Notes: a model not told the origin generated them from the sequence alone. Counted from the first letter of the stretch, positions 1 through 6,537 are shown. The stretch is 8,167 nucleotides of DNA from an uncultured Bacilli bacterium (GCA_948801035.1 CAQHJP010000013.1:1-8167), one strand, 5' to 3'. Translations and numbers: made by a program.

Positions 1-47
1 GCTTACATTCTAAAGAATTAGTATTTACACATCATAAAACTTTATAG
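1..47 (+). CDS. RluA/RluD-family pseudouridine synthase, C-terminal fragment (partial)
   Basis: Only the last visible codons are present, read from base 3: LHSKELVFTHHKTL followed by TAG at 45-47. This resembles the C-terminal end of RluD-type enzymes, which isomerise uridine to pseudouridine in 23S rRNA and usually read LHAxxLxFxHPKT near their end. The conserved Pro of HPKT is His here. Family members normally continue about 20-25 residues past this point, and the same frame does continue recognisably after the TAG (see 48-119). The annotated gene is therefore either truncated by a nonsense change or reads through. The catalytic part lies outside the window. The assignment rests on 14 residues plus the continuation, so it is a recognition from memory of the family rather than a domain match. 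Confidence 0.6.
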   Translation, partial: LHSKELVFTHHKTL

Positions 48-119
48 TTTATGAAATTTAGTGTAGAACCGCCTAGTTGTTTTACAGATATAGTAAATAA
101 ATTTAAGGAGGACTTATGA
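48..119 (+). pseudogene. Detached C-terminal tail of the pseudouridine synthase frame, beyond an in-frame TAG
   Basis: Continuing in the same frame after TAG 45-47, the codons read FMKFSVEPPS, then CFTDIVNKFKEDL, then TGA at 117-119. This is the pattern expected for the end of RluD-family proteins: a 'ymxFxaplPxdF' strand followed by a short helix. Its TGA overlaps the ATG of the rhomboid gene in an ATGA arrangement, and AAGGAGGAC inside it doubles as that gene's ribosome binding site. The same layout (…KEDL stop overlapping ATGA) recurs at the junction near 2835, which supports 119 as the ancestral end. Whether the TAG is a real mutation, a sequence error or a tolerated late truncation cannot be decided here. 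Confidence 0.5.
105..111 (+). promoter_or_regulatory. Ribosome binding site for the rhomboid gene
   Basis: AAGGAGG lies four bases before ATG 116. It sits inside the tail of the upstream reading frame, as expected for translationally coupled genes, and fixes the start at 116. Confidence 0.8.
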
Positions 120-1249
120 CAAATAGTGATACTATAACAATGAAATTACTGCATTATTTTATAACTGAAAAGAATTATAATCCGGTTGTTTTGTATGGGG
201 CAAAAAATGAAATATGGCTTGAAAATTTAGAATCTGAATATAAAATAATTAGAATTGTTTCAAATTATATTCACAATAATGAACAGCTAGATTATGATAT
301 ATTTAAAACAAAACAAATTATGAAATCCATAAAGAAAAAAACATTATCATTAAAAATGCCAACTTTAAGTTTTTATTTAAACTTAGGTGATAATGTTAAG
401 TTAGATAATAATTATGATTTTATAACTTGTGTAGATGTAAAAAGTGTTAATGATATTATAACTGATTGTGTTACTTCTGTATTTAATGATATTAAAAAAA
501 TACTAAAATATGAAGAAGAGGGTATGGATTTATTTTTAAAACTAACTGAGGAAATCAATAAAAAAACTGAATTAGATTCAGTAAAAAATGAGAAAGTTTT
601 TAAAATTAAAAAACCTGTAGTTACTTACATAATACTTTTAATTAATTTTATTATATTTATGCTTATGTATGTATTTGGTCTTGGCAGTGAAGATGTTTTA
701 ACTTTGATTAATTTTGGAGCTAATAATAGAGATTTAGTAATTACTTATCATGAATATTATAGACTTATTTCATCTATATTTATACACATAGGAATTATGC
801 ATTTACTTGTTAATAGTTATTCACTTTTTATAATAGGTACTCAAGTAGAAAGCTTTTATGGAAAGTTTAAATATATAGTAATTTATTTAGTAAGTGGAAT
901 ATGTGGTTCACTTCTTTCTATAGTAACAAACAATAGTATATCAGCTGGAGCAAGTGGAGCTATATTTGGTCTTCTTGGATCAATACTCTATTTTGGATAT
1001 CATTATAGATTATATTTAGGAACTACTATAAAAAGTCAAATTATTCCAATAATTGTACTTAATTTGATGATTGGTTTTTTATCAAGTGGAATTGACAATT
1101 TTGCCCATATAGGCGGACTTATTGGTGGTATTTTAATATCAATGGCATTAGGTGTTACTTATAAATCTAAAAAACAAGAAAAAATTAATGGTTATATATT
1201 ACTTGGCTTATTTGTTTGTTTTATGTTGTTTTTAACTACTAGATTGTAA
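116..1249 (+). CDS. Rhomboid-family intramembrane serine protease (GluP/YqgP-like)
   Basis: This 377-residue protein is predicted to cleave transmembrane substrates within the lipid bilayer. Residues 1 to about 165 form a soluble, Lys-rich N-terminal domain; its NEIWLE stretch (31-36) recalls the N-terminal domain of Bacillus GluP/YqgP. About seven hydrophobic segments follow: roughly 167-187, 217-242, 252-272, 277-296, 306-322, 328-347 and 358-376. Family hallmarks are an EYYR loop motif (213-216), HLLVN (H229, N233; oxyanion-side residues), the GASG nucleophile motif (Ser280) and AHIGG (catalytic His331). The Ser/His dyad is intact, so the enzyme should be active. Bacillus YqgP carries TPR repeats after the membrane domain; this protein ends right after the last helix. 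The start is supported by AAGGAGG at 105-111 and overlap with the upstream frame. In Bacillus, GluP helps degrade the Mg transporter MgtE; that role is not shown here. Confidence 0.93.
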   Translation: MTNSDTITMKLLHYFITEKNYNPVVLYGAKNEIWLENLESEYKIIRIVSNYIHNNEQLDYDIFKTKQIMKSIKKKTLSLKMPTLSFYLNLGDNVKLDNNYDFITCVDVKSVNDIITDCVTSVFNDIKKILKYEEEGMDLFLKLTEEINKKTELDSVKNEKVFKIKKPVVTYIILLINFIIFMLMYVFGLGSEDVLTLINFGANNRDLVITYHEYYRLISSIFIHIGIMHLLVNSYSLFIIGTQVESFYGKFKYIVIYLVSGICGSLLSIVTNNSISAGASGAIFGLLGSILYFGYHYRLYLGTTIKSQIIPIIVLNLMIGFLSSGIDNFAHIGGLIGGILISMALGVTYKSKKQEKINGYILLGLFVCFMLFLTTRL

Positions 1250-1272
1250 GTTTATAAAATATTTGATATAAT
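1244..1272 (+). promoter_or_regulatory. Candidate promoter of the prepilin-like gene (extended -10)
   Basis: TTGTAA at 1244-1249 (4 of 6 to the -35 consensus) is 17 bases from a perfect TATAAT at 1267-1272. TGA immediately before the -10 makes it an extended -10 (TGnTATAAT). The predicted start near 1279 would leave a leader of only about 10 bases, beginning in or at the ribosome binding site. In such AT-rich DNA a chance match is possible, but the same -10/RBS module recurs upstream of the minus-strand gene at 2306. Confidence 0.5.
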
Positions 1273-1277
1273 TATTT

Positions 1278-1285
1278 AAGGTGAT
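1278..1285 (+). promoter_or_regulatory. Ribosome binding site, AGGTGAT type
   Basis: AAGGTGAT ends three bases before ATG 1289. It pairs with the GGTGAT-complementary part of the 16S 3' end rather than the usual AGGAGG core, and selects 1289 as the start. The ATG at 1284 runs into a stop after one more codon. Confidence 0.65.
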
Positions 1286-1288
1286 GGT

Positions 1289-2170
1289 ATGAAAAAGGGT
1301 TTTACCTTAATTGAATTACTTACTGTAATTATAGTTCTTGCAGTAATAGGATTAATAGTTTTTCCAACTATTGGAACGATTATAAGGGAAAGTGAAGAAA
1401 ATACTTATTTAGACCAAATTGAGATAATTAAATCTTCAGCTAGAAAATGGGCCTATGAACACACTTCTAATCTTCCAAAACTTGAACATGATAGTATTGT
1501 AGTAACATTTCTAGAACTTAAAAAAGGTGGATATTTACCTGTTGATATTAAAAACCCTAAAACTGGTGAAAATTTTTATAATGGTTCACAAGTTGTAATA
1601 ACATATAGAAATAATGATTATGATTTTACAGTTTTAGATGTTGTCCCTCTAGTTGATATGGAAAATGAATTATCTCCAACAATTAGATTAAATGGTGAGT
1701 TTAATTTTTCTAATAATTTATATATAGAAGAAGTTGAGATAAATAGTGTTTATAATGAGCTTGGTGCAACAGCATATAATCATAATAATGAAATATTAGA
1801 TAATGTAAATATTACATATTATGATAATTTAGAAGAAATACCTAGTATAGATACTTCTAAATTAAAAACTTATAAGGTAAATTATGAAGTTACTGATAAT
1901 TTGCTTACAGCAAGAATTACTAAGACTATAATTATTGTAGATAGTATAAAACCTATTATTACAGTACCAAATACTACAACAATAAAACTTTCCGATTTAG
2001 ATAATTATGATTTTTATAAAGATGTATATGTTACTGATAATTCAAATGAATTTGGTGATATAAAAATTAGTGAGGTTTTAAATCAAATAGGTGAACAAAT
2101 AATTAAATATGAAGTTTGCGATTTATCTGGTAACTGTGCATCAGTAAATAGGCTAATAATTGTAGAATAA
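1289..2170 (+). CDS. Prepilin-like protein with N-terminal cleavage/methylation signal and two Ig-like (DUF5011-type) domains
   Basis: This 293-residue surface protein begins MKKG/FTLIELL. That is a class III (type IV pilin) signal: prepilin peptidase would cut after Gly4 and N-methylate Phe5, with Glu9 as the conserved E5 of the mature protein. The hydrophobic helix runs to about residue 32, followed by an amphipathic stretch (about 33-58) and a small globular part to about 125. The rest resembles two beta-rich Ig-like modules, about 128-218 and 219-293, the second opening DSIKPIITVP in the style of DUF5011/HYR repeats. Cys277 and Cys283 in CDLSGNC could form a small disulphide loop. There are no pilus assembly ATPase, platform or peptidase genes in the window, so it may use machinery encoded elsewhere or be a minor pilin or adhesin. 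A terminator follows at once. Domain names are by resemblance. Confidence 0.85.
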   Translation: MKKGFTLIELLTVIIVLAVIGLIVFPTIGTIIRESEENTYLDQIEIIKSSARKWAYEHTSNLPKLEHDSIVVTFLELKKGGYLPVDIKNPKTGENFYNGSQVVITYRNNDYDFTVLDVVPLVDMENELSPTIRLNGEFNFSNNLYIEEVEINSVYNELGATAYNHNNEILDNVNITYYDNLEEIPSIDTSKLKTYKVNYEVTDNLLTARITKTIIIVDSIKPIITVPNTTTIKLSDLDNYDFYKDVYVTDNSNEFGDIKISEVLNQIGEQIIKYEVCDLSGNCASVNRLIIVE

Positions 2171-2193
2171 AAAAAGGTCTTTAAGACCTTTTT
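2171..2193. terminator. Short bidirectional hairpin terminator between convergent genes
   Basis: AAAAAGGTC (2171-2179) pairs with GACCTTTTT (2185-2193) around a five-base loop. The GC core is four base pairs, and the flanking A and T runs act as the U-tract in either direction. It begins one base after the prepilin stop, and the minus-strand small gene ends inside it (stop at 2181-2183), so it probably serves both. Confidence 0.75.
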
Positions 2194-2306
2194 ATAGTTT
2201 TATATACATAATTAAATAATAAACAAATAAGTATAATAGGGATTAATGCTAAAAATAATATAGTAGAAATTGATACTTTAGATATAACTATAGATAATTG
2301 CCTCAT
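2181..2306 (-). CDS. Small single-pass membrane protein, 41 residues, unrecognised
   Basis: On the minus strand an ATG at 2306-2304 opens a 41-codon frame: MRQLSIVISK VSISTILFLA, then LIPIILICLL FNYVYKTIKRS. One strongly hydrophobic helix spans about residues 12-34. The tail Lys-Thr-Ile-Lys-Arg-Ser is basic, suggesting the C-terminus stays in the cytoplasm. Support comes from an AGGTGAT ribosome binding site (2310-2316) three bases upstream, an extended -10 box at 2322-2330, and a stop inside the shared hairpin terminator. It fills the only gap between the prepilin-like gene, with which it converges, and the divergent marR operon. I do not recognise the family. A link to the prepilin-like protein is suggested only by the near-identical start modules. 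Confidence 0.6.
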   Translation of the reverse strand: MRQLSIVISKVSISTILFLALIPIILICLLFNYVYKTIKRS

Positions 2307-2309
2307 GAA

Positions 2310-2330
2310 ATCACCTAAATAATTGTATCA
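2310..2330 (-). promoter_or_regulatory. Extended -10 promoter and ribosome binding site of the 41-residue gene
   Basis: On the minus strand, TGATACAAT (2330-2322) is an extended -10 box. It is followed after five bases by AGGTGAT (2316-2310) and then the ATG at 2306. No convincing -35 box is seen 17 bases upstream. A start near 2315 would give an ultra-short leader. The arrangement nearly duplicates the one before the prepilin-like gene. Confidence 0.5.
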
Positions 2331-2355
2331 TAATTTTAAACAAAAAATATTCATA

Positions 2356-2384
2356 TTGACATATTTTTTTAATAAGAGTAAAAT
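2356..2384 (+). promoter_or_regulatory. Promoter of the marR-ABC exporter operon
   Basis: A perfect TTGACA (2356-2361) is 17 bases from TAAAAT (2379-2384; 5 of 6 to TATAAT). The expected start is near 2391, about 28 bases before the marR ATG. This is the clearest sigma-A-type promoter in the window, and it is divergent from the small minus-strand gene. Confidence 0.8.
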
Positions 2385-2387
2385 TGA

Positions 2388-2403
2388 TGTTAGTTGCCTA
2401 ACA
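2388..2403 (+). promoter_or_regulatory. Candidate MarR operator (dyad at the transcription start)
   Basis: TGTTAG-TTGC-CTAACA is a perfect 6-bp inverted repeat with a four-base centre. It lies just downstream of the -10 box and covers the expected start point, immediately before the ribosome binding site. MarR-family dimers bind short palindromes of this size and kind, and many repress their own operon this way. Repression by the adjacent marR product is inferred from position and symmetry. Confidence 0.65.
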
Positions 2404-2406
2404 AAA

Positions 2407-2413
2407 TGGAGGA
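2407..2413 (+). promoter_or_regulatory. Ribosome binding site deciding the marR start
   Basis: TGGAGGA lies five bases before ATG 2419. The open frame extends upstream to a TTG at 2323, but that start would precede the promoter and has no ribosome binding site, so 2419 is chosen. Confidence 0.75.
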
Positions 2414-2418
2414 TAAAT

Positions 2419-2838
2419 ATGGTATTATTTAAAATTAAGGATTTAGAAATGGCAATATTAAAAATTATGGCAACTGATCCATATATTAAAAAATATAATA
2501 TAACGCCAGTTCAAATTTCAATAATCAAATATTTATATAATAAGAAAATAGTTTATCAAAAAGACATTGAAAAAATTTTAAAAATTAGACGTTCAACAAT
2601 ATCAGGAATATTACATACAATGGAAAAGAATGGTTTAATTATAAAAAAAGATAATAATATCGATGCTAGGAGCAAACAAATACTATTAACTGATTTATCA
2701 ATAAATTTATATGGGTATCTTTTTAATAAAATGAATATTGTTAATGAAAAATTGTGTTTGGGAGTAGATAGTAAAGATTTAAATTTATTTTATAATATTA
2801 TTGATAAGATGTTAGAAAATATAAAGGAGGATTTATGA
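2419..2838 (+). CDS. MarR-family winged-helix transcriptional regulator
   Basis: This 139-residue cytoplasmic DNA-binding protein has the usual MarR size. Helices at about 5-20 and 95-137 would form the dimer interface. The helix-turn-helix covers about 45-74, with QKDIEKILKI leading to the recognition helix RRSTISGILHTMEKNGL. The wing follows at about 76-92 and contains the conserved DAR (82-84). The start at 2419 fits the ribosome binding site at 2407-2413 and leaves promoter and operator upstream. Its TGA (2836-2838) overlaps the ATG of the first ABC subunit by four bases. Encoded first in an exporter operon with a dyad over the start site, it is most likely an autorepressor relieved by an exported compound; the ligand cannot be read from the sequence. 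Confidence 0.9.
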   Translation: MVLFKIKDLEMAILKIMATDPYIKKYNITPVQISIIKYLYNKKIVYQKDIEKILKIRRSTISGILHTMEKNGLIIKKDNNIDARSKQILLTDLSINLYGYLFNKMNIVNEKLCLGVDSKDLNLFYNIIDKMLENIKEDL

Positions 2839-4592
2839 TTAAAATACTTAAGAATCTTACAAAAAAAGATGTTTTATGTGCGTTTATATGTTTAATTTTA
2901 ATAGTTATACAAGTACATTTAGATTTAAAATTACCAGATTATATGAGTTCTATAACAAGTTTAATACAAACTGATAATATTAATTTATCATCTATATTAA
3001 AAGAAGGTAGTTATATGCTACTATGTGCTTTTGGAAGTTTAACAACAGCAATAATAGTTGGTTTTTTTGCATCTAGATTAGCTGCTAATTTTTCATTTAA
3101 TTTAAGAGGTAAAATATTTAAAAAAGTTACTGATTTTAATATAGAGGAAATAAAAGAGTTTTCAACTAGTAGTTTAATTACTAGAACTACAAATGATGTT
3201 ACACAAATAGAAATGCTTATATCAATGGGGCTTCAAATGCTTATAAAAGCACCTATTATGGCTTTTTTTGCAATTAGTAAAATTTTGGGTAAAAGCGTTG
3301 AACTTAGTATGTTAACAGGTGCTTGTGTAATAGTTTTATTAATTACAATTATATTTCTTATGATAATTGTAATTCCTAGATTCGAGCGTGTACAAAAATT
3401 AATTGATAAAATAAATTGTGTAATGAGAGAAAATTTAACTGGTATTAGAGTTATTAGAGCTTTTAATGCAGAAAAGTTTCAAACTGATAGATTTGATTTA
3501 GTTAATACTGATTTAACAAATAATCAATTATTTAATCAAAAATGTTTTGCTATTTTAAATCCAGTTATGAATTTAGTTATGCACACTCTTACATTAGGAA
3601 TTTATTTTATTGGTGCTATATTAATTGAAAAAGCTTTCTTACTTGATAAAATAACAATATTTAGTAATGTAATAGTGTTTTCATCATATGGAATGCAAGT
3701 TATTATGTCATTTTTAATGCTTGCTATGATATTTATGATATGGCCAAGAGCAAAAGTATCAGCAAATCGTATAAACGAGGTACTTGACCATAGTATTTCA
3801 ATAAAAGATGGTGATTTTAAAGGAAATACGAATGAATCTGGATGTGTAGAATTTAAAAATGTTTCATTTAAATATCCTGATGCTGATGAATATTTACTTA
3901 AAAATATTTCTTTTAAAGTTAATAAGGGTGAGACAGTAGCATTTATAGGTTCAACAGGTTCTGGTAAATCATCTTTAATTAATTTGATTCCAAGATTTTA
4001 TGATGCAACTTTAGGTGAAGTTTTAATTGATAATATTAATGTTAAAGATTATAAACAAGAAACGCTTCATAATAAAATAGGCTATGTATCTCAAAAAGCT
4101 GTAATATTTACTGGTAGCGTAAGTGATAATATTAAATATGGTGATTGTGGTAAAAAGATTACTAATAAAGATGTATTAGAATCTTTAAAGGTTGCGCAAG
4201 GATATGATTTTGTTACAAAAATGGAAAAAGGTATTAATTCACATCTTTCATATGGTGGTACGAACATAAGTGGTGGACAAAAACAACGTATATCTATAGC
4301 ACGTGCTATTTGTAAAAAACCTGAGATATATATTTTTGATGATTCATTTTCTGCACTTGATTATAAAACTGATTTAACGCTTAGAAAAGAATTAAAAAAA
4401 TATGTTTTAGATGCAACAGTACTTATAGTTGCACAAAGAATTGGAACGATTATAAATGCGGATAAAATTATAGTGTTAGATAAGGGTGAATGTGTTGGTA
4501 TTGGGACACACAAAGAATTACTTAAAAATTGTCAGGTATATAAGGAAATAGCTTTATCACAACTTACAAAGGAGGAGTTGGAAAATGCCTAG
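2835..4592 (+). CDS. Heterodimeric ABC exporter, degenerate-site subunit (EfrA/TM287-like)
   Basis: This 585-residue half-transporter has a six-helix type IV exporter domain (about 15-310) and a nucleotide-binding domain (about 337-575). Walker A is GSTGSGKS (372-379), the Q-loop Gln is 420, the signature is ISGGQKQR (478-485) and Walker B is YIFDD (499-503). Asp503 replaces the catalytic Glu, and Gln534 in IVAQRIGTI replaces the switch His. In the EfrAB/LmrCD/TM287-288 class this subunit carries the weak ATP site and depends on its partner. Its own signature is canonical, as needed to complete the partner's active site. It starts with AAAGGAGGA at 2823-2831, overlaps marR by four bases, and overlaps the next gene by eight. 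The likely role is drug or lipid-like compound efflux at the plasma membrane; the substrate is unknown. Confidence 0.92.
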   Translation: MIKILKNLTKKDVLCAFICLILIVIQVHLDLKLPDYMSSITSLIQTDNINLSSILKEGSYMLLCAFGSLTTAIIVGFFASRLAANFSFNLRGKIFKKVTDFNIEEIKEFSTSSLITRTTNDVTQIEMLISMGLQMLIKAPIMAFFAISKILGKSVELSMLTGACVIVLLITIIFLMIIVIPRFERVQKLIDKINCVMRENLTGIRVIRAFNAEKFQTDRFDLVNTDLTNNQLFNQKCFAILNPVMNLVMHTLTLGIYFIGAILIEKAFLLDKITIFSNVIVFSSYGMQVIMSFLMLAMIFMIWPRAKVSANRINEVLDHSISIKDGDFKGNTNESGCVEFKNVSFKYPDADEYLLKNISFKVNKGETVAFIGSTGSGKSSLINLIPRFYDATLGEVLIDNINVKDYKQETLHNKIGYVSQKAVIFTGSVSDNIKYGDCGKKITNKDVLESLKVAQGYDFVTKMEKGINSHLSYGGTNISGGQKQRISIARAICKKPEIYIFDDSFSALDYKTDLTLRKELKKYVLDATVLIVAQRIGTIINADKIIVLDKGECVGIGTHKELLKNCQVYKEIALSQLTKEELENA

Positions 4593-6513
4593 AGTAAGAA
4601 ACTTTGAAAAATCAAAAGATTTTAAAGGATCTATAATAAGATTATTTAAAAGTTTAAATAATTATAAATATTTATTAATATTTTCACTAATACTTGCATT
4701 TACTAGTGCCATACTTGCCCTAATTGCACCTAACAAATTATCAAACTTAACAGATGTGATAACAGAAGGCATAACTATAAATATAGATGAACATAAAATA
4801 AATGAAATAATTACTGATCCTAATATACCAGATATAGATAAAATTAAATTAAATGAAATTATGTCCATGAATACTTCGTATGAAGATATATTAAAAAATA
4901 TGCCTGAGTCTATTTATAATAAAATAAAACCTAGTATAAATATGAATAAAATAAAAACTTTAACTATTATGCTTGGAAGTTTATATATTATAAGTGCTTT
5001 ATTTTCATACATTCAAAGTATTTTAATGACAATTATATCTAATAATTATGCTAAAAGTTTAAGGAGAAAAATAAGTTTTAAAATAAATAAACTACCACTT
5101 AGTTATTTTGATAAATATGAAACTGGTGATATATTATCACGTGTAACAAACGATATTGATACAGTAAGTCAAAATATGAATCAAAGTATCTCATCTTTAG
5201 TATCTTCTATAACTCTTTTTATAGGTTCGATTATAATGATGTTTGTAACTAATTATATAATGGCTTTAACGGCTATTGTTTCTAGCCTAGTTGGATTTAT
5301 GTTTATGGCAGTATTACTTAAAAAGTCTCAAAAATATTTTATACAAAGACAAGTAGAATTAGGTAATTTAAATGGCTATATTGAAGAAATTTATTCATCA
5401 CATTCTGTTGTTAAAGCTTATAATGCTACTAATTTATCTAATGATGAATTTAATAAATTAAATAAAAAATTATATAGTTGTAATAAAAATAGTCAATTTT
5501 TATCAGGACTTATGCAACCTATAATGGGTTTTGTAGGCAATTTAGGTTATGTTGTAGTATGTGTAGTAGGTGCTATACTTGTTATGAATAATATAATATC
5601 ATTTGGTGTTATAGTAGCTTTTATGATTTATGTTAGATTATTTACAAATCCGCTTTCACAAATTGCTCAAGCGATGACAAGTTTACAAACTACTGCTGCT
5701 AGTGCAGAAAGAGTATTTGAACTTTTGGATGAAAAAGAAATGAGTAATGAAGATAATCTAACATTATCTTTAGATAAAAATTCTATAAATGGTAATATAG
5801 AGTTTAAAAATGTTAAATTTGGATATGATTTAGATAAAACTATAATTAAAAACTTTAGTGCGAATGTAAAAAGTGGAGATAAAATTGCAATAGTTGGTCC
5901 CACTGGTGCAGGTAAAACTACAATGGTTAATTTACTTATGAAGTTTTATGAAATTAACTCTGGAGATATAATTATTGATAATAAGTCTATTAAAACTTTA
6001 AAAAGAGAATGTATTCACAACTTATTTATAATGGTTTTACAAGATACATGGTTATTTGAAGGAAGTATTAGAGATAATATTAAATTTAATAAGGAAAATG
6101 TTACAGATGAACAAATATGGAGTGCTTTAAAAACTGTTGGCATAGATCATTTTATTAAAACTTTGCCTGGTGGACTTGATTATGTTTTAACTGACTCAGA
6201 TTCTATATCAGTAGGTGAGAAACAACTTCTTACAATAGCTCGTGGTATGATAGAAGATGCACCATTTTTGATACTTGATGAAGCTACTAGTAATGTAGAT
6301 ACTAGAACAGAAGAATTAGTATCACGTGCTATGGATAAATTAACTAAAGGTAGAACTTCATTTATAATAGCTCATAGATTATCAACAATCAAAAATGCAG
6401 ATTTAATTTTAGTTATGAAAGATGGAAACATAATTGAACAGGGTAATCATGATGAGTTAATAGCTAAAAATGGTTTTTATGCAGAATTATATAATTCACA
6501 GTTTCAAAATTAA
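4585..6513 (+). CDS. Heterodimeric ABC exporter, catalytic subunit (EfrB/TM288-like)
   Basis: This 642-residue half-transporter pairs with the preceding subunit. Six membrane helices span about 28-360. An unusually long polar segment, about 55-122, separates helices 1 and 2 and should face outside. The nucleotide-binding domain (about 404-640) has Walker A GPTGAGKT (438-445), Q-loop VLQDTWLF (Q486), Walker B FLILDE with catalytic Glu566, and switch His597 in IIAHRLSTI. Its signature is SVGEKQ (542-547) instead of S-G-G-Q. That is the expected complement of the partner's missing Glu: one canonical and one degenerate ATP site per dimer. The start at 4585 has AAAGGAGG at 4568-4575 and overlaps the upstream gene by eight bases, so translation is probably coupled. 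The operon ends in the hairpin at 6512-6536. Confidence 0.93.
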   Translation: MPRVRNFEKSKDFKGSIIRLFKSLNNYKYLLIFSLILAFTSAILALIAPNKLSNLTDVITEGITINIDEHKINEIITDPNIPDIDKIKLNEIMSMNTSYEDILKNMPESIYNKIKPSINMNKIKTLTIMLGSLYIISALFSYIQSILMTIISNNYAKSLRRKISFKINKLPLSYFDKYETGDILSRVTNDIDTVSQNMNQSISSLVSSITLFIGSIIMMFVTNYIMALTAIVSSLVGFMFMAVLLKKSQKYFIQRQVELGNLNGYIEEIYSSHSVVKAYNATNLSNDEFNKLNKKLYSCNKNSQFLSGLMQPIMGFVGNLGYVVVCVVGAILVMNNIISFGVIVAFMIYVRLFTNPLSQIAQAMTSLQTTAASAERVFELLDEKEMSNEDNLTLSLDKNSINGNIEFKNVKFGYDLDKTIIKNFSANVKSGDKIAIVGPTGAGKTTMVNLLMKFYEINSGDIIIDNKSIKTLKRECIHNLFIMVLQDTWLFEGSIRDNIKFNKENVTDEQIWSALKTVGIDHFIKTLPGGLDYVLTDSDSISVGEKQLLTIARGMIEDAPFLILDEATSNVDTRTEELVSRAMDKLTKGRTSFIIAHRLSTIKNADLILVMKDGNIIEQGNHDELIAKNGFYAELYNSQFQN

Positions 6514-6536
6514 AACAAGATTTAAATCTTGTTTTT
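6512..6536 (+). terminator. Terminator of the ABC exporter operon
   Basis: AAAACAAGA (6512-6520) pairs with TCTTGTTTT (6527-6535) around TTTAAA; the whole 24-base stretch is a perfect palindrome. A run of five T ends at 6536. It begins inside the stop codon of the catalytic ABC gene. GC content of the stem is low, so efficiency is uncertain. Confidence 0.75.
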
Positions 6537-6537
6537 A

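Noticed and set aside
2323..2418. N-terminal extension of the MarR regulator to a TTG start
   Set aside because: It would begin upstream of the TTGACA/TAAAAT promoter and has no ribosome binding site; ATG 2419 has TGGAGGA five bases away and gives the normal family length.
4662..4868. 68-codon open frame on the minus strand
   Set aside because: Lies wholly antisense to the well-supported catalytic ABC gene, with no ribosome binding site or family resemblance; it is a mirror of AT-rich coding sequence.
5667..5903. 78-codon open frame on the minus strand
   Set aside because: Antisense to the membrane-to-nucleotide-domain junction of the catalytic ABC gene; no start signals and no recognisable motifs.
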